The notes under the pieces: model-generated
Databases searched by the model: none
What the model was told of the DNA's origin: nothing
The model's input: only the letters and a program-made list of their open reading frames with translations
In this document: positions 17,279-24,786 of the stretch, piece after piece
Layout of the letters: every line of letters starts with the position of its first letter
How positions within the stretch are numbered: position 1 is the first letter of the stretch
Source: Nitrospira sp.
GTDB taxonomy: Bacteria; Nitrospirota; Nitrospiria; Nitrospirales; Nitrospiraceae
Length of the DNA stretch: 64,000 nucleotides
NCBI GenBank assembly: GCA_024998565.1
Contig: JACOEM010000015.1
Location: 19,903-83,902 of the forward strand
Reading direction: 5' to 3'
Made by a program: the position numbers and the translations under genes

Positions 17279-17602
17279 TTAGAAGCGGCTGCGTCCGCCG
17301 CGGTTTTCACCGCCGCCGAACCGTCCACCCCCGCCGCCGCCACCGGAGCGAGCTTCTTGCGGCTTCGCTTCATTGACGGTGAGCTGCCGGCCATCCATGT
17401 CCGAGCCGTTCAACGCCGTGATGGCTGCCTTCGCTTCTTCCGCAGTGGACATTTCCACGAAGCCGAAGCCGCGCGATTGTCCGGTGAACTTGTCGGTGAT
17501 CACGCGCGCCGATTCAACGGTGCCGTGCGCGGAAAACAAGTTGCTCAGTTGCGATTCAGTGGCAGCATACGGTAATCCGCCGACATACAATTTGTTACCC
17601 AT
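17279..17602 (-). CDS. Glycine-rich RRM RNA-binding protein
   Basis: 107 residues. One RNA-recognition motif (1-82) with RNP2 'KLYVGGLPY' and RNP1 'RGFGFVEM', both with the aromatic residues needed to stack on RNA. The tail (88-107) is Gly/Arg-rich ('RSGGGGGGGRFGGGENRGG'), as in cyanobacterial Rbp proteins and other bacterial cold-responsive RRM proteins. It likely acts as an RNA chaperone or mRNA-binding factor. AAGGAG precedes the ATG by about eight bases. The leader upstream is long and gene-free, which would fit post-transcriptional (for example temperature) control; that is inference. Confidence 0.92.
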   Translation of the reverse strand: MGNKLYVGGLPYAATESQLSNLFSAHGTVESARVITDKFTGQSRGFGFVEMSTAEEAKAAITALNGSDMDGRQLTVNEAKPQEARSGGGGGGGRFGGGENRGGRSRF

Positions 17603-17965
17603 AGGGGTCTCTCCTTTTGAATAGTGACATTGTCGGCGACACGAGAACGAATCAATGAGGGGAATGAGAGGGCCGAAGACGCGGTGCTTGAGGCGGCTTG
17701 GGTCTGACTTCCGATCAACTTCTCGGTAACAAACAATATCGGTGATGAGCCATCCGGAACCATGATTCTCATGCGGCTCGTTATGAGATCACGATGCATC
17801 CTAACAGATGAATAGGGGGATTGCTACACGATTCACTGACAGGGGGAAAATAATTTGTGTCGGTAAGATGCAGTCAATTGCCGAATACGGGGAATGTACG
17901 CTTACGGCCGGACCTCCGTGGTGGCGATCCGGTCGTTCCCCGGCGGCGGCACGGAGGGCTGCGTT
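17603..17965. other. Gene-free region upstream of the RRM gene
   Basis: About 360 bases without a supported gene, between the RRM gene start and the end of the desaturase gene, both leftward. It presumably carries the RRM promoter and leader; an extended -10-like TGTTAGGAT on the minus strand near 17800 is a weak candidate. A CTCCGTG/CACGGAG pair near 17920-17955 may form a hairpin after the desaturase, but no U-run follows. Confidence 0.4.
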
Positions 17966-18835
17966 TCAGTGACCGGAAGAGGCCGTCCGTAGGGAGGAGG
18001 CGAGTCCCAACTTCCATAAGGTGTAGATCAACCACTTTGACGGGTCGAAGTTGTACCACAGCGGCCCGTTGCGATAGTCGCTCGGATAGGTGTGATGATA
18101 GTTGTGGTAGCCCTCGCCGAAGGTCAGCAGTGAGACAAACCAGGAGTTGCGACTGGAGTCGGCCGTCCCGTAGGGCTGCTCGCCCCACAGATGACAGACG
18201 GAGTTGATGCAGAAGGTGGAGTTCAGCACGGCGAAGGTGCGTCCGACGCCGGCCAGCATGAACCCACCGATTCCGCCCCTCCAGCCGTTATGCAGGAAGC
18301 CGACGACAAAGGGGAGCGCCAGGCCGACGAGGACGATCACCGCATAGTGGCGGTGTTGCCACATCGCGACCCGGTCCTGCATGACGCGGGAGCCGAATCG
18401 TTCATCGTTGCACGGCACCGGATCGAGTAGCCAGCCGCAGTGGCTGTACCAGAATCCCCGTTTGGCGTTGTAAGGATCGGCCGGATCGTCGCAGTGCGCA
18501 TGGTGTCGCAAATGGTCAGCTGTCCATTTTGCGCCGGAGTTCTGGAGCGCCCACCCCCCCGCCACCAAGAGACAGCCCTTCACCCAGTCGGGACATTCGA
18601 AACTGCGATGGGTCAGCAACCGGTGGTAGCCCACAGTGATCCCCAGTCCGGTGATCACATAGAGGATGACGAACATCGTCCAATCCAGCCAGGAGTACCC
18701 ATAGATCAGCCCGTAGCCCGGGACTGCGATCACAGACCCTGCGACGACTGACCAGAATAGGAGATAGGTCCAGAACTTATGGTGAACACGATGGACAATG
18801 TCGGTTGGAACCGAACTCGGGGCGATGTGTTGCAT
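17966..18835 (-). CDS. Acyl-CoA (delta-9-type) fatty acid desaturase
   Basis: 289 residues, integral membrane. The three His boxes of the stearoyl-CoA desaturase family are present: 'HRLLTHRSF' near residue 70, 'HLRHHAHCDDPADPY' near 107, and 'GEGYHNYHHTYPSDYRNG' near 245, with an extra 'NSVCHLWG' His. It introduces a double bond in fatty acyl chains using oxygen and an electron donor, adjusting membrane fluidity. I chose the ATG at 18835: the longer frame to 18988 encodes a low-complexity basic stretch and lies across a good promoter. That promoter's -10 box is six bases before this ATG, so the mRNA may be leaderless. Confidence 0.9.
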   Translation of the reverse strand: MQHIAPSSVPTDIVHRVHHKFWTYLLFWSVVAGSVIAVPGYGLIYGYSWLDWTMFVILYVITGLGITVGYHRLLTHRSFECPDWVKGCLLVAGGWALQNSGAKWTADHLRHHAHCDDPADPYNAKRGFWYSHCGWLLDPVPCNDERFGSRVMQDRVAMWQHRHYAVIVLVGLALPFVVGFLHNGWRGGIGGFMLAGVGRTFAVLNSTFCINSVCHLWGEQPYGTADSSRNSWFVSLLTFGEGYHNYHHTYPSDYRNGPLWYNFDPSKWLIYTLWKLGLASSLRTASSGH

Positions 18836-18841
18836 CCCGCT

Positions 18842-18870
18842 ACAATAGTCAAGCGTGCGGGTTTTCGCAA
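18842..18870 (-). promoter_or_regulatory. Sigma70-type promoter for the desaturase, predicted leaderless
   Basis: Minus strand: TTGCGA (18870-18865), 17 bases, TATTGT (18847-18842), then six bases to the ATG at 18835. The geometry matches that upstream of the mltC-like gene and of the FolB fusion gene. Confidence 0.6.
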
Positions 18871-19077
18871 GTGTCTGGTGGGCGCCGTAGGGTCGATGCG
18901 TCGCAGATGTGCTGCGGCCGCTCCGGCCTGGGGCCAGCGGTGGACGAGGGGGACCGTCAACCGTTTTCCTGCGGAGGCGTTGAGTCATTGTGTCAGTAAC
19001 CGGCTCCGCACTCAGTCATCGTGGGGCGGAAGGAGCGTGGACCTCGTGCGGTCATTTATTTCCGAAAGGGGGAGAAT

Positions 19078-19449
19078 ATGCGAGTCGATTGTGAAGTCCT
19101 AAGAATAACGATGAGGATTGTGTTCTTGCGCGGATTGGCGATCGGGCTCTTTGGATTGTATGAACCCGCCTGGTCGGCATCTGATCCAGCAACGGCAGCC
19201 GGTCAGGACCAATCCACTGTTCAAGCCGAGTCTTCCGGCAGTTCAAGAGCAGGGGCTGAGGAGAAGGGCATTGGGGGCCATCGCATGCGGAAGGCCTGCG
19301 CCGAGGATGTGAAACAACTCTGCCCGGGGGTCAAAGCGGGAGAAGGACGAATCGCTCAGTGTTTGAAGTCCCACGCCGGGGAACTCTCACAAACCTGCGC
19401 CGAGATGATCCGTCAACGCGGCAAGGGCCGGTCGACGCCTCCGGCTTAG
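19078..19449 (+). CDS. Secreted cysteine-rich repeat protein (GLG1-type), 123 aa
   Basis: A signal peptide (hydrophobic IVFLRGLAIGLFGLY, cleavage near AWSA) is followed by a Gln/Ser-rich linker and one cysteine-rich repeat of the Golgi apparatus protein 1 type (PF00839): 'KACAEDVKQLCPGVKAGEGR', then 'AQCLKSHAGELSQTCAEM'. The four cysteines should form two disulphides in the periplasm. The function of bacterial members is not known. A paralogue with two repeats is at 46000-46611. The ATG at 19078 follows AAGGGGGAG by about five bases; an internal ATG at 19111 would give a shorter signal peptide. Confidence 0.75.
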   Translation: MRVDCEVLRITMRIVFLRGLAIGLFGLYEPAWSASDPATAAGQDQSTVQAESSGSSRAGAEEKGIGGHRMRKACAEDVKQLCPGVKAGEGRIAQCLKSHAGELSQTCAEMIRQRGKGRSTPPA

Positions 19450-19551
19450 GGCGAGTGGAGGAGCGGTGTCGGAAGAGTGGCGATCGGTCAGGCCACGTCC
19501 GGCACCGTTTCTGTGAGTTCCGTTGCGCCCGGTTGCTTTTCTCAATTTATT

Positions 19552-19579
19552 TTTCGAACCGGCGCAGGTGCGATACAGT
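19552..19579 (+). promoter_or_regulatory. Possible promoter for the first PilZ gene
   Basis: TTTCGA (19552-19557), 16 bases, TACAGT (19574-19579), 27 bases before the ATG at 19607. The -35 box is weak. Confidence 0.3.
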
Positions 19580-19606
19580 GGCCATATTACATACGGGAGG
19601 GTACGT

Positions 19607-19981
19607 ATGGATGGCACAACGGGACAGTTCTCGGTCGATTTGCGGCAGCATCCGCGTTTGCGCGTCTCGGCACCGTTCGTCTGCTCCTTTTCCCGCCTCG
19701 GTTTGGCCAAATGGCTTGGGCGCGGGGGGGAGGGCATCGGGGTCGTGTTCGATGTGTCGATGCGAGGAGCCAAAGTGATGAGTGAGGCCGGTATTCAGCG
19801 TGGCGACCGAGTTTCGGTCACGCTTGCGTTGCCCAACCAGGTGTCGCCGATGACGGTGGAGGAAGCGACGGTACGCTGGGAAAGAGAGCAGGTGTATGGA
19901 TTAGAGTTTGTCGATCTGTCGCCGGTGGCCGAGATGCGCCTGCGAAAGTTCATTACCATCGCGACCAAGCCGGGGTCCTAA
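19607..19981 (+). CDS. PilZ domain protein, 124 aa
   Basis: One PilZ domain, the c-di-GMP-binding beta-barrel. The N-terminal arginine motif is 'RQHPRLRVSAPFVC' (RxxxR-like) and the barrel motif is 'DVSMRGAKVMSEAG' (D/NxSxxG). The C-terminal strand 'QVYGLEFVDLSP' and final helix are also typical. No other domain is present, so it is a single-domain adaptor, perhaps for surface or motility control. The ATG at 19607 has GGGAGG six bases upstream. Two further PilZ genes lie at 21267 and 21693, with an LpxL-type acyltransferase between. Confidence 0.85.
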   Translation: MDGTTGQFSVDLRQHPRLRVSAPFVCSFSRLGLAKWLGRGGEGIGVVFDVSMRGAKVMSEAGIQRGDRVSVTLALPNQVSPMTVEEATVRWEREQVYGLEFVDLSPVAEMRLRKFITIATKPGS

Positions 19982-20136
19982 CCGGATGTGACGGGGATTG
20001 CCCGGCGCGGCAACGCAAATGCACACTGACCCGCCCAGAGCTGCCTCCGGGCCGGCATGGCGGACCTGGTGTGTCAGTCCAGACCGTTTCCCCCCTCGCC
20101 AGCCCCGGGTACTCGATTCCCCGCATCGCTTCGAGA

Positions 20137-20165
20137 TTGCGCTCGCCGCTCCGTTTCCCTACAAT
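20137..20165 (+). promoter_or_regulatory. Sigma70-type promoter for the lpxL-like gene
   Basis: TTGCGC (20137-20142), 17 bases, TACAAT (20160-20165). The start codon at 20183 would have a leader of only about 10 bases. Confidence 0.55.
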
Positions 20166-20182
20166 GGCTTCCCCATTCGGCC

Positions 20183-21121
20183 ATGTCCAGTACAAATACA
20201 CGAAAGAAGCGTCAGCGGCCGCATAGTTCCTACCATCCGCTGTATTGGCCGACATGGGTCGGTCTCGGATTGTTTCGCCTGCTGGCCCTGTTTCCCTATC
20301 GCTGGCAACTCGCATTCGGTCGACAATGCGGGCGCCTGCTGCACGGTTTATTGACCAAGCGTCGCGATATCGTGCGGGTGAACTTGGCCGTTTGTTTTCC
20401 CCGGCAGGAACCGGCCGAGCGGAACCAGGTCGCGCTCCGTTGCTTCGAATCCATGGGAATGGGGGTGCTGGAGATCGCGATGGCCTGGTGGGCCAAAGAT
20501 CCGCGCACCTATTGCGAGTGCACCATCAAGGGATTGGAGCATATCCGCGAGGCGCTCCGTCAGGGGCGAGGCGTGTTGCTCTGCGGCGCTCACTTGCATG
20601 CGGCGGAACTCGCCGGTCGGTTCATGGCGTTGGAGCAGCCGGTGGCGATCGTCTACCGTCCGCAGAACGATGTGGTCGCCGAAACCGTCGCGAATCGATG
20701 CCGGAGCCGGTACTATTCCGAGTTGATTCAGCACCGGGATATGCGAGGAATCCTGCGAGCCTTAGCCAGGAATCAGGTGGTGTGGTATGCCCCGGATATC
20801 GACGCAGGCTCCAAGCGCAGCGTCTTCGCCCCGTTTTTCGGTGTGCAGGCTGCGTCCCTGACGGCCACGTCGCGCTTGGCGAAGGTCAGCGGAGCCGCGG
20901 TGGTACCCTGCTTTTACTATCGAAGAGCCGATGGATCCGGCTATGACATTGAAGTGGGGCCGGCGCTCGAACACTTTCCGTCCGGTGAAATGGTGGAGGA
21001 TGCCACTCGCATCAACCGGCTGATTGAGGGGGCCGTCCGTCGAGTTCCGGAACAATACTTCTGGCAGCATCGCCGCTTCAAGAGCCGTCCTCCCGGTGAG
21101 CCGCCGATCTATCGACGCTAA
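20183..21121 (+). CDS. LpxL/HtrB-family lipid A acyltransferase
   Basis: 312 residues. An N-terminal hydrophobic segment (LGLFRLLALFPYRWQ) anchors it to the inner membrane. The acyltransferase motif HX4E is at 'CGAHLHAAELAGRFMAL' (about residue 136), and 'AIVYRPQNDVVAETV', 'WYAPDID' and 'PFFGVQAASLTATSRLAK' match later blocks of the lauroyl/myristoyl acyltransferase family. It should add a secondary acyl chain to Kdo-lipid A or a related precursor at the cytoplasmic face. The ATG at 20183 is chosen because the longer frame crosses the promoter. It stands between PilZ genes; no shared function is evident. Confidence 0.85.
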   Translation: MSSTNTRKKRQRPHSSYHPLYWPTWVGLGLFRLLALFPYRWQLAFGRQCGRLLHGLLTKRRDIVRVNLAVCFPRQEPAERNQVALRCFESMGMGVLEIAMAWWAKDPRTYCECTIKGLEHIREALRQGRGVLLCGAHLHAAELAGRFMALEQPVAIVYRPQNDVVAETVANRCRSRYYSELIQHRDMRGILRALARNQVVWYAPDIDAGSKRSVFAPFFGVQAASLTATSRLAKVSGAAVVPCFYYRRADGSGYDIEVGPALEHFPSGEMVEDATRINRLIEGAVRRVPEQYFWQHRRFKSRPPGEPPIYRR

Positions 21122-21266
21122 GTGGCTTTCCATCAAGGCTGTCGCGCGGCCGTACGTATTCAACGGGGGCCTCGGTGAAATGATGAGAAGTATTCGGCGT
21201 CTCCCGCTCCTTGCGCTATACTGATCCTGGCTGAATGTCGTGCACGATCGCAGCATCCGCTCCGCC

Positions 21267-21641
21267 ATGGACCAATCCGACAATCGTTCTTCTGCGCGTA
21301 TTGAACTTCGGCAACATCAACGGAGTGTTGTGCCCCCGGCATGCCTGCTCTCCTTCGCTCCCTTTGCTCCGACCATCAGTTTTAACGGTGAGACGGAAGG
21401 CGAAGGCGTCGTCATCAACCTCTCCGCCGGTGGCTGTAGAATCAGCAGCGACGCAGGTGTGGCTGTGGGTGATGCCATGTCGTTGATTATCCTCCTTCCG
21501 GGGGAAATATGCCCCACCACCATTGATCTGGCCCTGGTGCGATGGGGGCGGGATCTGCATTTTGGTGTGGAATTCGTGTCCATGGGGACAACCGAACTTA
21601 CTCGGATCCGCCGGTTTCTCGCATCCACCGGTCCCGAATAG
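21267..21641 (+). CDS. PilZ domain protein, about 124 aa
   Basis: One PilZ domain: Arg motif region 'SSARIELRQHQRSVV', barrel motif 'INLSAGGCRISSDAG' and C-terminal strand 'LHFGVEFVSMGTTE'. The ATG at 21267 is used; a GTG at 21240 would add nine residues. A TATACT -10-like box at 21217-21222 lies close upstream and allows either start. No ribosome-binding site is clear. The Arg motif is less regular than in the first PilZ protein, so ligand binding should not be assumed. Confidence 0.75.
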   Translation: MDQSDNRSSARIELRQHQRSVVPPACLLSFAPFAPTISFNGETEGEGVVINLSAGGCRISSDAGVAVGDAMSLIILLPGEICPTTIDLALVRWGRDLHFGVEFVSMGTTELTRIRRFLASTGPE

Positions 21642-21692
21642 GGCCGGCATCGGGGTTGATGAGGCCGGGGAGGAGCTGAGAAAGGAGCGCAG

Positions 21693-22025
21693 GTGGAACA
21701 GACGAAAACGCCGAGAAAATCCCGACGGGTCGCGACCGATTGCCGATTGGAATTTACCGGGGAGGATGAGGTTGTCGGGGAGGCGGAGGTGTTGGATGTC
21801 TCCTCGACCGGCTGTATGGCCAAGTCGGATAGCCGGATGCCACCGGGGCTCCAGATGAAGGTGTCTTTATTTTTGTCGGACGGGCATGATTGGCCGGTTC
21901 GAGTGGATGAAGCCGTGGTTCGATGGGCGCGAGGCGGGGAGTTCGGTGTGGAGTTTCTGGCGATACGCCCTGCGCAACTCCAGCGTATTCAGCAGTTCGT
22001 TATCAAGGCCAGGCCGTTGTCATAG
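21693..22025 (+). CDS. PilZ domain protein, 110 aa
   Basis: A compact single-domain PilZ protein: N-terminal 'TPRKSRRVATDCRLEF' (Arg-rich motif), 'LDVSSTGCMAKSDSRM' (DxSxxG) and 'GGEFGVEFLAIRPAQLQRIQ' at the end. It is similar in architecture to the preceding PilZ protein 51 bases upstream, suggesting local duplication. The GTG start follows AAAGGAG with five-base spacing. Probably cytoplasmic, c-di-GMP-responsive by family. Confidence 0.82.
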   Translation: MEQTKTPRKSRRVATDCRLEFTGEDEVVGEAEVLDVSSTGCMAKSDSRMPPGLQMKVSLFLSDGHDWPVRVDEAVVRWARGGEFGVEFLAIRPAQLQRIQQFVIKARPLS

Positions 22026-22144
22026 GCCTCGTCCCACGTTCCTCCCTCCTGCTGTTGCTCCGCCGTTTTCGTCCACGCCGACCAGCCCACATGGTTTCCT
22101 CGCTCGACTGCGCCGTTTCGAGACATCGCCGGCAGGGTGACTCG

Positions 22145-22174
22145 TTGCTTTGTTTCGGACCCTTCCCCTACAAT
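22145..22174 (+). promoter_or_regulatory. Sigma70-type promoter for the mlaE operon
   Basis: TTGCTT (22145-22150), 18 bases, TACAAT (22169-22174). The leader to the ATG at 22245 would be about 64 bases. Confidence 0.5.
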
Positions 22175-22244
22175 TTCGCGGGATCCGACATGAATCTTGA
22201 TTAGCCCGACGGTGTGGCTCCATGAAAAAGACGGCGTACAACGC

Positions 22245-23024
22245 ATGATCGAGTGGGTGGGGCGCAAGACCATTGCGGGGTATACGTACCTTGCAGCGCT
22301 GGCGACACTGGTTACGCAGGCCGCGTTGGACCTCCTGCTCCCCACACGCCAAGGACGTGGGGAGACACGGCGGGTGCTCGTCAGACAGATTCTGTTCACG
22401 GGGGTCGATGCATTGCCCGTGACGACGGTCATCGCCCTCCTGCTCGGCATCATCATCGTCACGCAGGCCGGGACACAGTTGCCGAGGCTCGGGGCCGGTG
22501 GACTGGTAGGGAGCATCGTCGTCGTAACCGTCATTCGCGAACTGGGCCCGTTGATCACGGCATTCATCGTGGTCGGGCGGTCAGGGACGGCCATCGCGAC
22601 CGAGTTGGGCAACATGTCCGTGACGCGGGAGGTGGTGGCGCTCCGGCTCATGGGGATTTCCATCAGCCGATTTGTCATTATGCCCCGTATGGTCGGCATG
22701 GTCCTCTCGATGCTCTGTCTGACGCTGTATTTCGATGTGGTGGCTGTGTTGGGGGGCTACCTCATCGCCGACGCGCAATTGACCATTCCGTTTTATGCGT
22801 TCGTCGAAAGCATCACCAAGGCATTATCGACGACCGACGTGCTCATGACGGCCATCAAAGGCTTGTCATTCGGGTCGGCCGTGGCGGCCATCTGTTGTTA
22901 CCATGGCCTGGCTGTCCGGTCCTCCTTTACCGAAGTGCCGCAGCAAACGACTCGTGCGATGATCAATTCATTTGTCCTCTGTCTGCTGATCGATGTCGTC
23001 GTCACGGTGCCGTTGTACCTATGA
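22245..23024 (+). CDS. mlaE: MlaE-family lipid ABC transporter permease
   Basis: 259 residues, the usual length for MlaE. An N-terminal amphipathic part is followed by five or six membrane segments ('VTTVIALLLGIIIVTQAG', 'GSIVVVTVIRELGPLITAFI', 'LSMLCLTLYFDVVAVLGGYL') and the family's EQ-loop region 'ELGNMSVTREVVALRLMG'. It forms the inner-membrane channel of the MCE phospholipid transporter with MlaF and MlaD. The ATG at 22245 gives the family length; a TTG at 22197 would add 16 residues. Its stop overlaps the mlaF start (ATGA). Confidence 0.9.
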   Translation: MIEWVGRKTIAGYTYLAALATLVTQAALDLLLPTRQGRGETRRVLVRQILFTGVDALPVTTVIALLLGIIIVTQAGTQLPRLGAGGLVGSIVVVTVIRELGPLITAFIVVGRSGTAIATELGNMSVTREVVALRLMGISISRFVIMPRMVGMVLSMLCLTLYFDVVAVLGGYLIADAQLTIPFYAFVESITKALSTTDVLMTAIKGLSFGSAVAAICCYHGLAVRSSFTEVPQQTTRAMINSFVLCLLIDVVVTVPLYL

Positions 23025-23752
23025 CTGAGGTAGCCCTCGTTCTGGAGCAGGTCCGGACGCCGATGACGGGCGGTCTTCATGTCCTCGAGGTCGATCTGAG
23101 GATTGCCGCGGGCGAGTTCGTCGCGCTGGTGGGTCCGAGCCGCTCGGGGAAAAGCCTGGTCATCGAGCTGGCGGCGGGGTTGGTGCGACCGGAAGCCGGC
23201 CGGGTGGTTCTGCTGGGGCACGAGTGGGACGACACCCGGGAGATTGAGCAGACTCCCGTACGGCTTCGAGTGGGGACTGTGCTGCAACAACCCGGGTTGT
23301 TGAGCAATATGACCCTCTTTCATAATGTGCTCCTGCCGCTCCGGTACCATCATGGCGCGATGCCGGAGCGGAGTCGGGAGCAAGCCGTGATGGCGCAGCT
23401 GGAACGACTGGGCGTCGCGCCGATGCGGGACCGGTTTCCCGCCGAACTCAATCAAGGCGAAGTGCGTAGGGCGGCTATTGCGCGGGCGTTGATACTGGAT
23501 CCCGAAGTGCTGCTCCTGGACGATCCCGTGGCCGGCCTGGATGCCGAGATGGTGTTGGCGCTCAAGGCCTGCATCGAAGCACGTCGGGCTCACCATCCGT
23601 TGACCGTAGTCGCGGCCTTACGGGCCTTTTCTCCGTTTATCGAAGCGGCGGATCGTCTGGTGGTACTTCAGGACGGGCGGGTGGTCGCCGATGGGGCTCG
23701 GCATGCGGTGGCCGGCGCGGTTCCTGAGATGCTCAGAAAGTATGTGGAATAG
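23021..23752 (+). CDS. mlaF: MlaF-like ABC ATPase with non-canonical catalytic motifs
   Basis: 243 residues. Walker A is 'VGPSRSGKSLVIELAAGL' near residue 40 and the Q-loop 'GTVLQQPGLL' is normal. The signature is altered ('LNQGEVRRAAIARAL' instead of LSGGx), Walker B ends 'VLLLDDPVAGLD' with Asp where the catalytic Glu is expected, and the H-loop His is absent: the matching strand reads 'LTVVAALRAFSPF'. Position and gene order mark it as the ATPase of the Mla/MCE transporter, but it may bind ATP and hydrolyse it poorly. It is coupled to mlaE by a four-base overlap and precedes mlaD by 44 bases. Confidence 0.88.
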   Translation: MTEVALVLEQVRTPMTGGLHVLEVDLRIAAGEFVALVGPSRSGKSLVIELAAGLVRPEAGRVVLLGHEWDDTREIEQTPVRLRVGTVLQQPGLLSNMTLFHNVLLPLRYHHGAMPERSREQAVMAQLERLGVAPMRDRFPAELNQGEVRRAAIARALILDPEVLLLDDPVAGLDAEMVLALKACIEARRAHHPLTVVAALRAFSPFIEAADRLVVLQDGRVVADGARHAVAGAVPEMLRKYVE

Positions 23753-23796
23753 ACCGCGTTCTGCCGGGTCGGTCCGGCAAGACTGAGGGGTGGGGG

Positions 23797-24786
23797 ATGC
23801 ACTATTCACATCGGTTATCCAGCGGGCGGTTGGCTCAGATTGTCGGCACATTCGTGCTCATTCCAGTCCTGATTCTGGCGGTGGCCGGTTTCTGGATGTC
23901 GAAGACGGAGCATCTCTTCGAGCCGAAGTACCGCTTGATGGCCAGCCTCAGCAAGTCGTACGGTCTCGAGCCGGGCGCACCGGTTGTGGTATCGGGAATT
24001 CGGGTCGGGCGGGTGAAGCAGGTAGACCTCAACGAGCGCGGGACGGTCGATCTGACTTTGCAACTGTCGGCGCGCTACCAGGACATGGTGAAGGGCAATT
24101 CGGAACTGCATATCACCAAGAGCGGTGTCGTGGTCGGCCAGACCCAGGTCGAGATCGGGGCGGGAACTGCCAGCAGCCCGGTGTTGACCGATGGTGCGAC
24201 CATTCGCGCGGTCGAGCCGAGAGATATCGGGGACCTGCTCAATGAGGTTGAACCGGTGCTGATGGCTGTGAAGCAGACGCTGCTGCGTGTCGAAACCATT
24301 ACGCAGGACCTGCAGGGCGGGTTGAAAGCCGGCGGCAAGGCTCTCGAGCAAGTGGCGGTGGCGACGCAGGATTTGCCGGCGGTCGTGGCGTCCGTCCAAC
24401 GCACCATCGCCTCGGTCGAGCAAACGGCGACGGCGCTTCCCGCCATGACCGGCTCAGTTCAGCGCACGTTGGCGGTGGTGGATCGTGTCACGGCAGACAT
24501 GCAGCGGACGACCAGTCGCTTGCCGGCTATCTTGGACAGTGCTCAATCCACACTCACCAGTGTGAAGCGCCTCTCCGATTCCGTGGAGGAGGTGAGCCAT
24601 GAGCTGCTGCCGGTCGTTCACACGGCGGAAACCACGCTGGCAGACGTCTCCATCCTGGTGCGCGGCGCAAAGCAGACCTTTCCCTTTAACCGATTCGCGC
24701 AGAACGCCGGGCCGGCGCCGAAGCCGGAGACCGCCTTGTCACCCACGGCCCCCCCGAGTTTGCGCGGAGATCACGTGCGTCGATGA
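23797..24786 (+). CDS. mlaD: MlaD/MCE-domain lipid-binding protein
   Basis: 329 residues. One N-terminal membrane helix ('VGTFVLIPVLILAVAGFW') and one MCE domain at about residues 45-150 ('YGLEPGAPVVVSGIRVGRVK', 'LHITKSGVVVGQTQVEIG'). The remainder is a long helical, Thr/Val/Leu-patterned region (residues 165-310), longer than in E. coli MlaD (183 aa) and more like MCE proteins with extended coiled tails that span part of the periplasm. It likely passes phospholipid between the permease and a periplasmic or outer-membrane partner. The ribosome-binding site is GAGGGGTGGGGG. Its stop overlaps the next gene's ATG. Confidence 0.9.
   Translation: MHYSHRLSSGRLAQIVGTFVLIPVLILAVAGFWMSKTEHLFEPKYRLMASLSKSYGLEPGAPVVVSGIRVGRVKQVDLNERGTVDLTLQLSARYQDMVKGNSELHITKSGVVVGQTQVEIGAGTASSPVLTDGATIRAVEPRDIGDLLNEVEPVLMAVKQTLLRVETITQDLQGGLKAGGKALEQVAVATQDLPAVVASVQRTIASVEQTATALPAMTGSVQRTLAVVDRVTADMQRTTSRLPAILDSAQSTLTSVKRLSDSVEEVSHELLPVVHTAETTLADVSILVRGAKQTFPFNRFAQNAGPAPKPETALSPTAPPSLRGDHVRR

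Noticed and set aside
22222..22260. ATG at 22222 as mlaE start
   Set aside because: It is in a different reading frame from MlaE.
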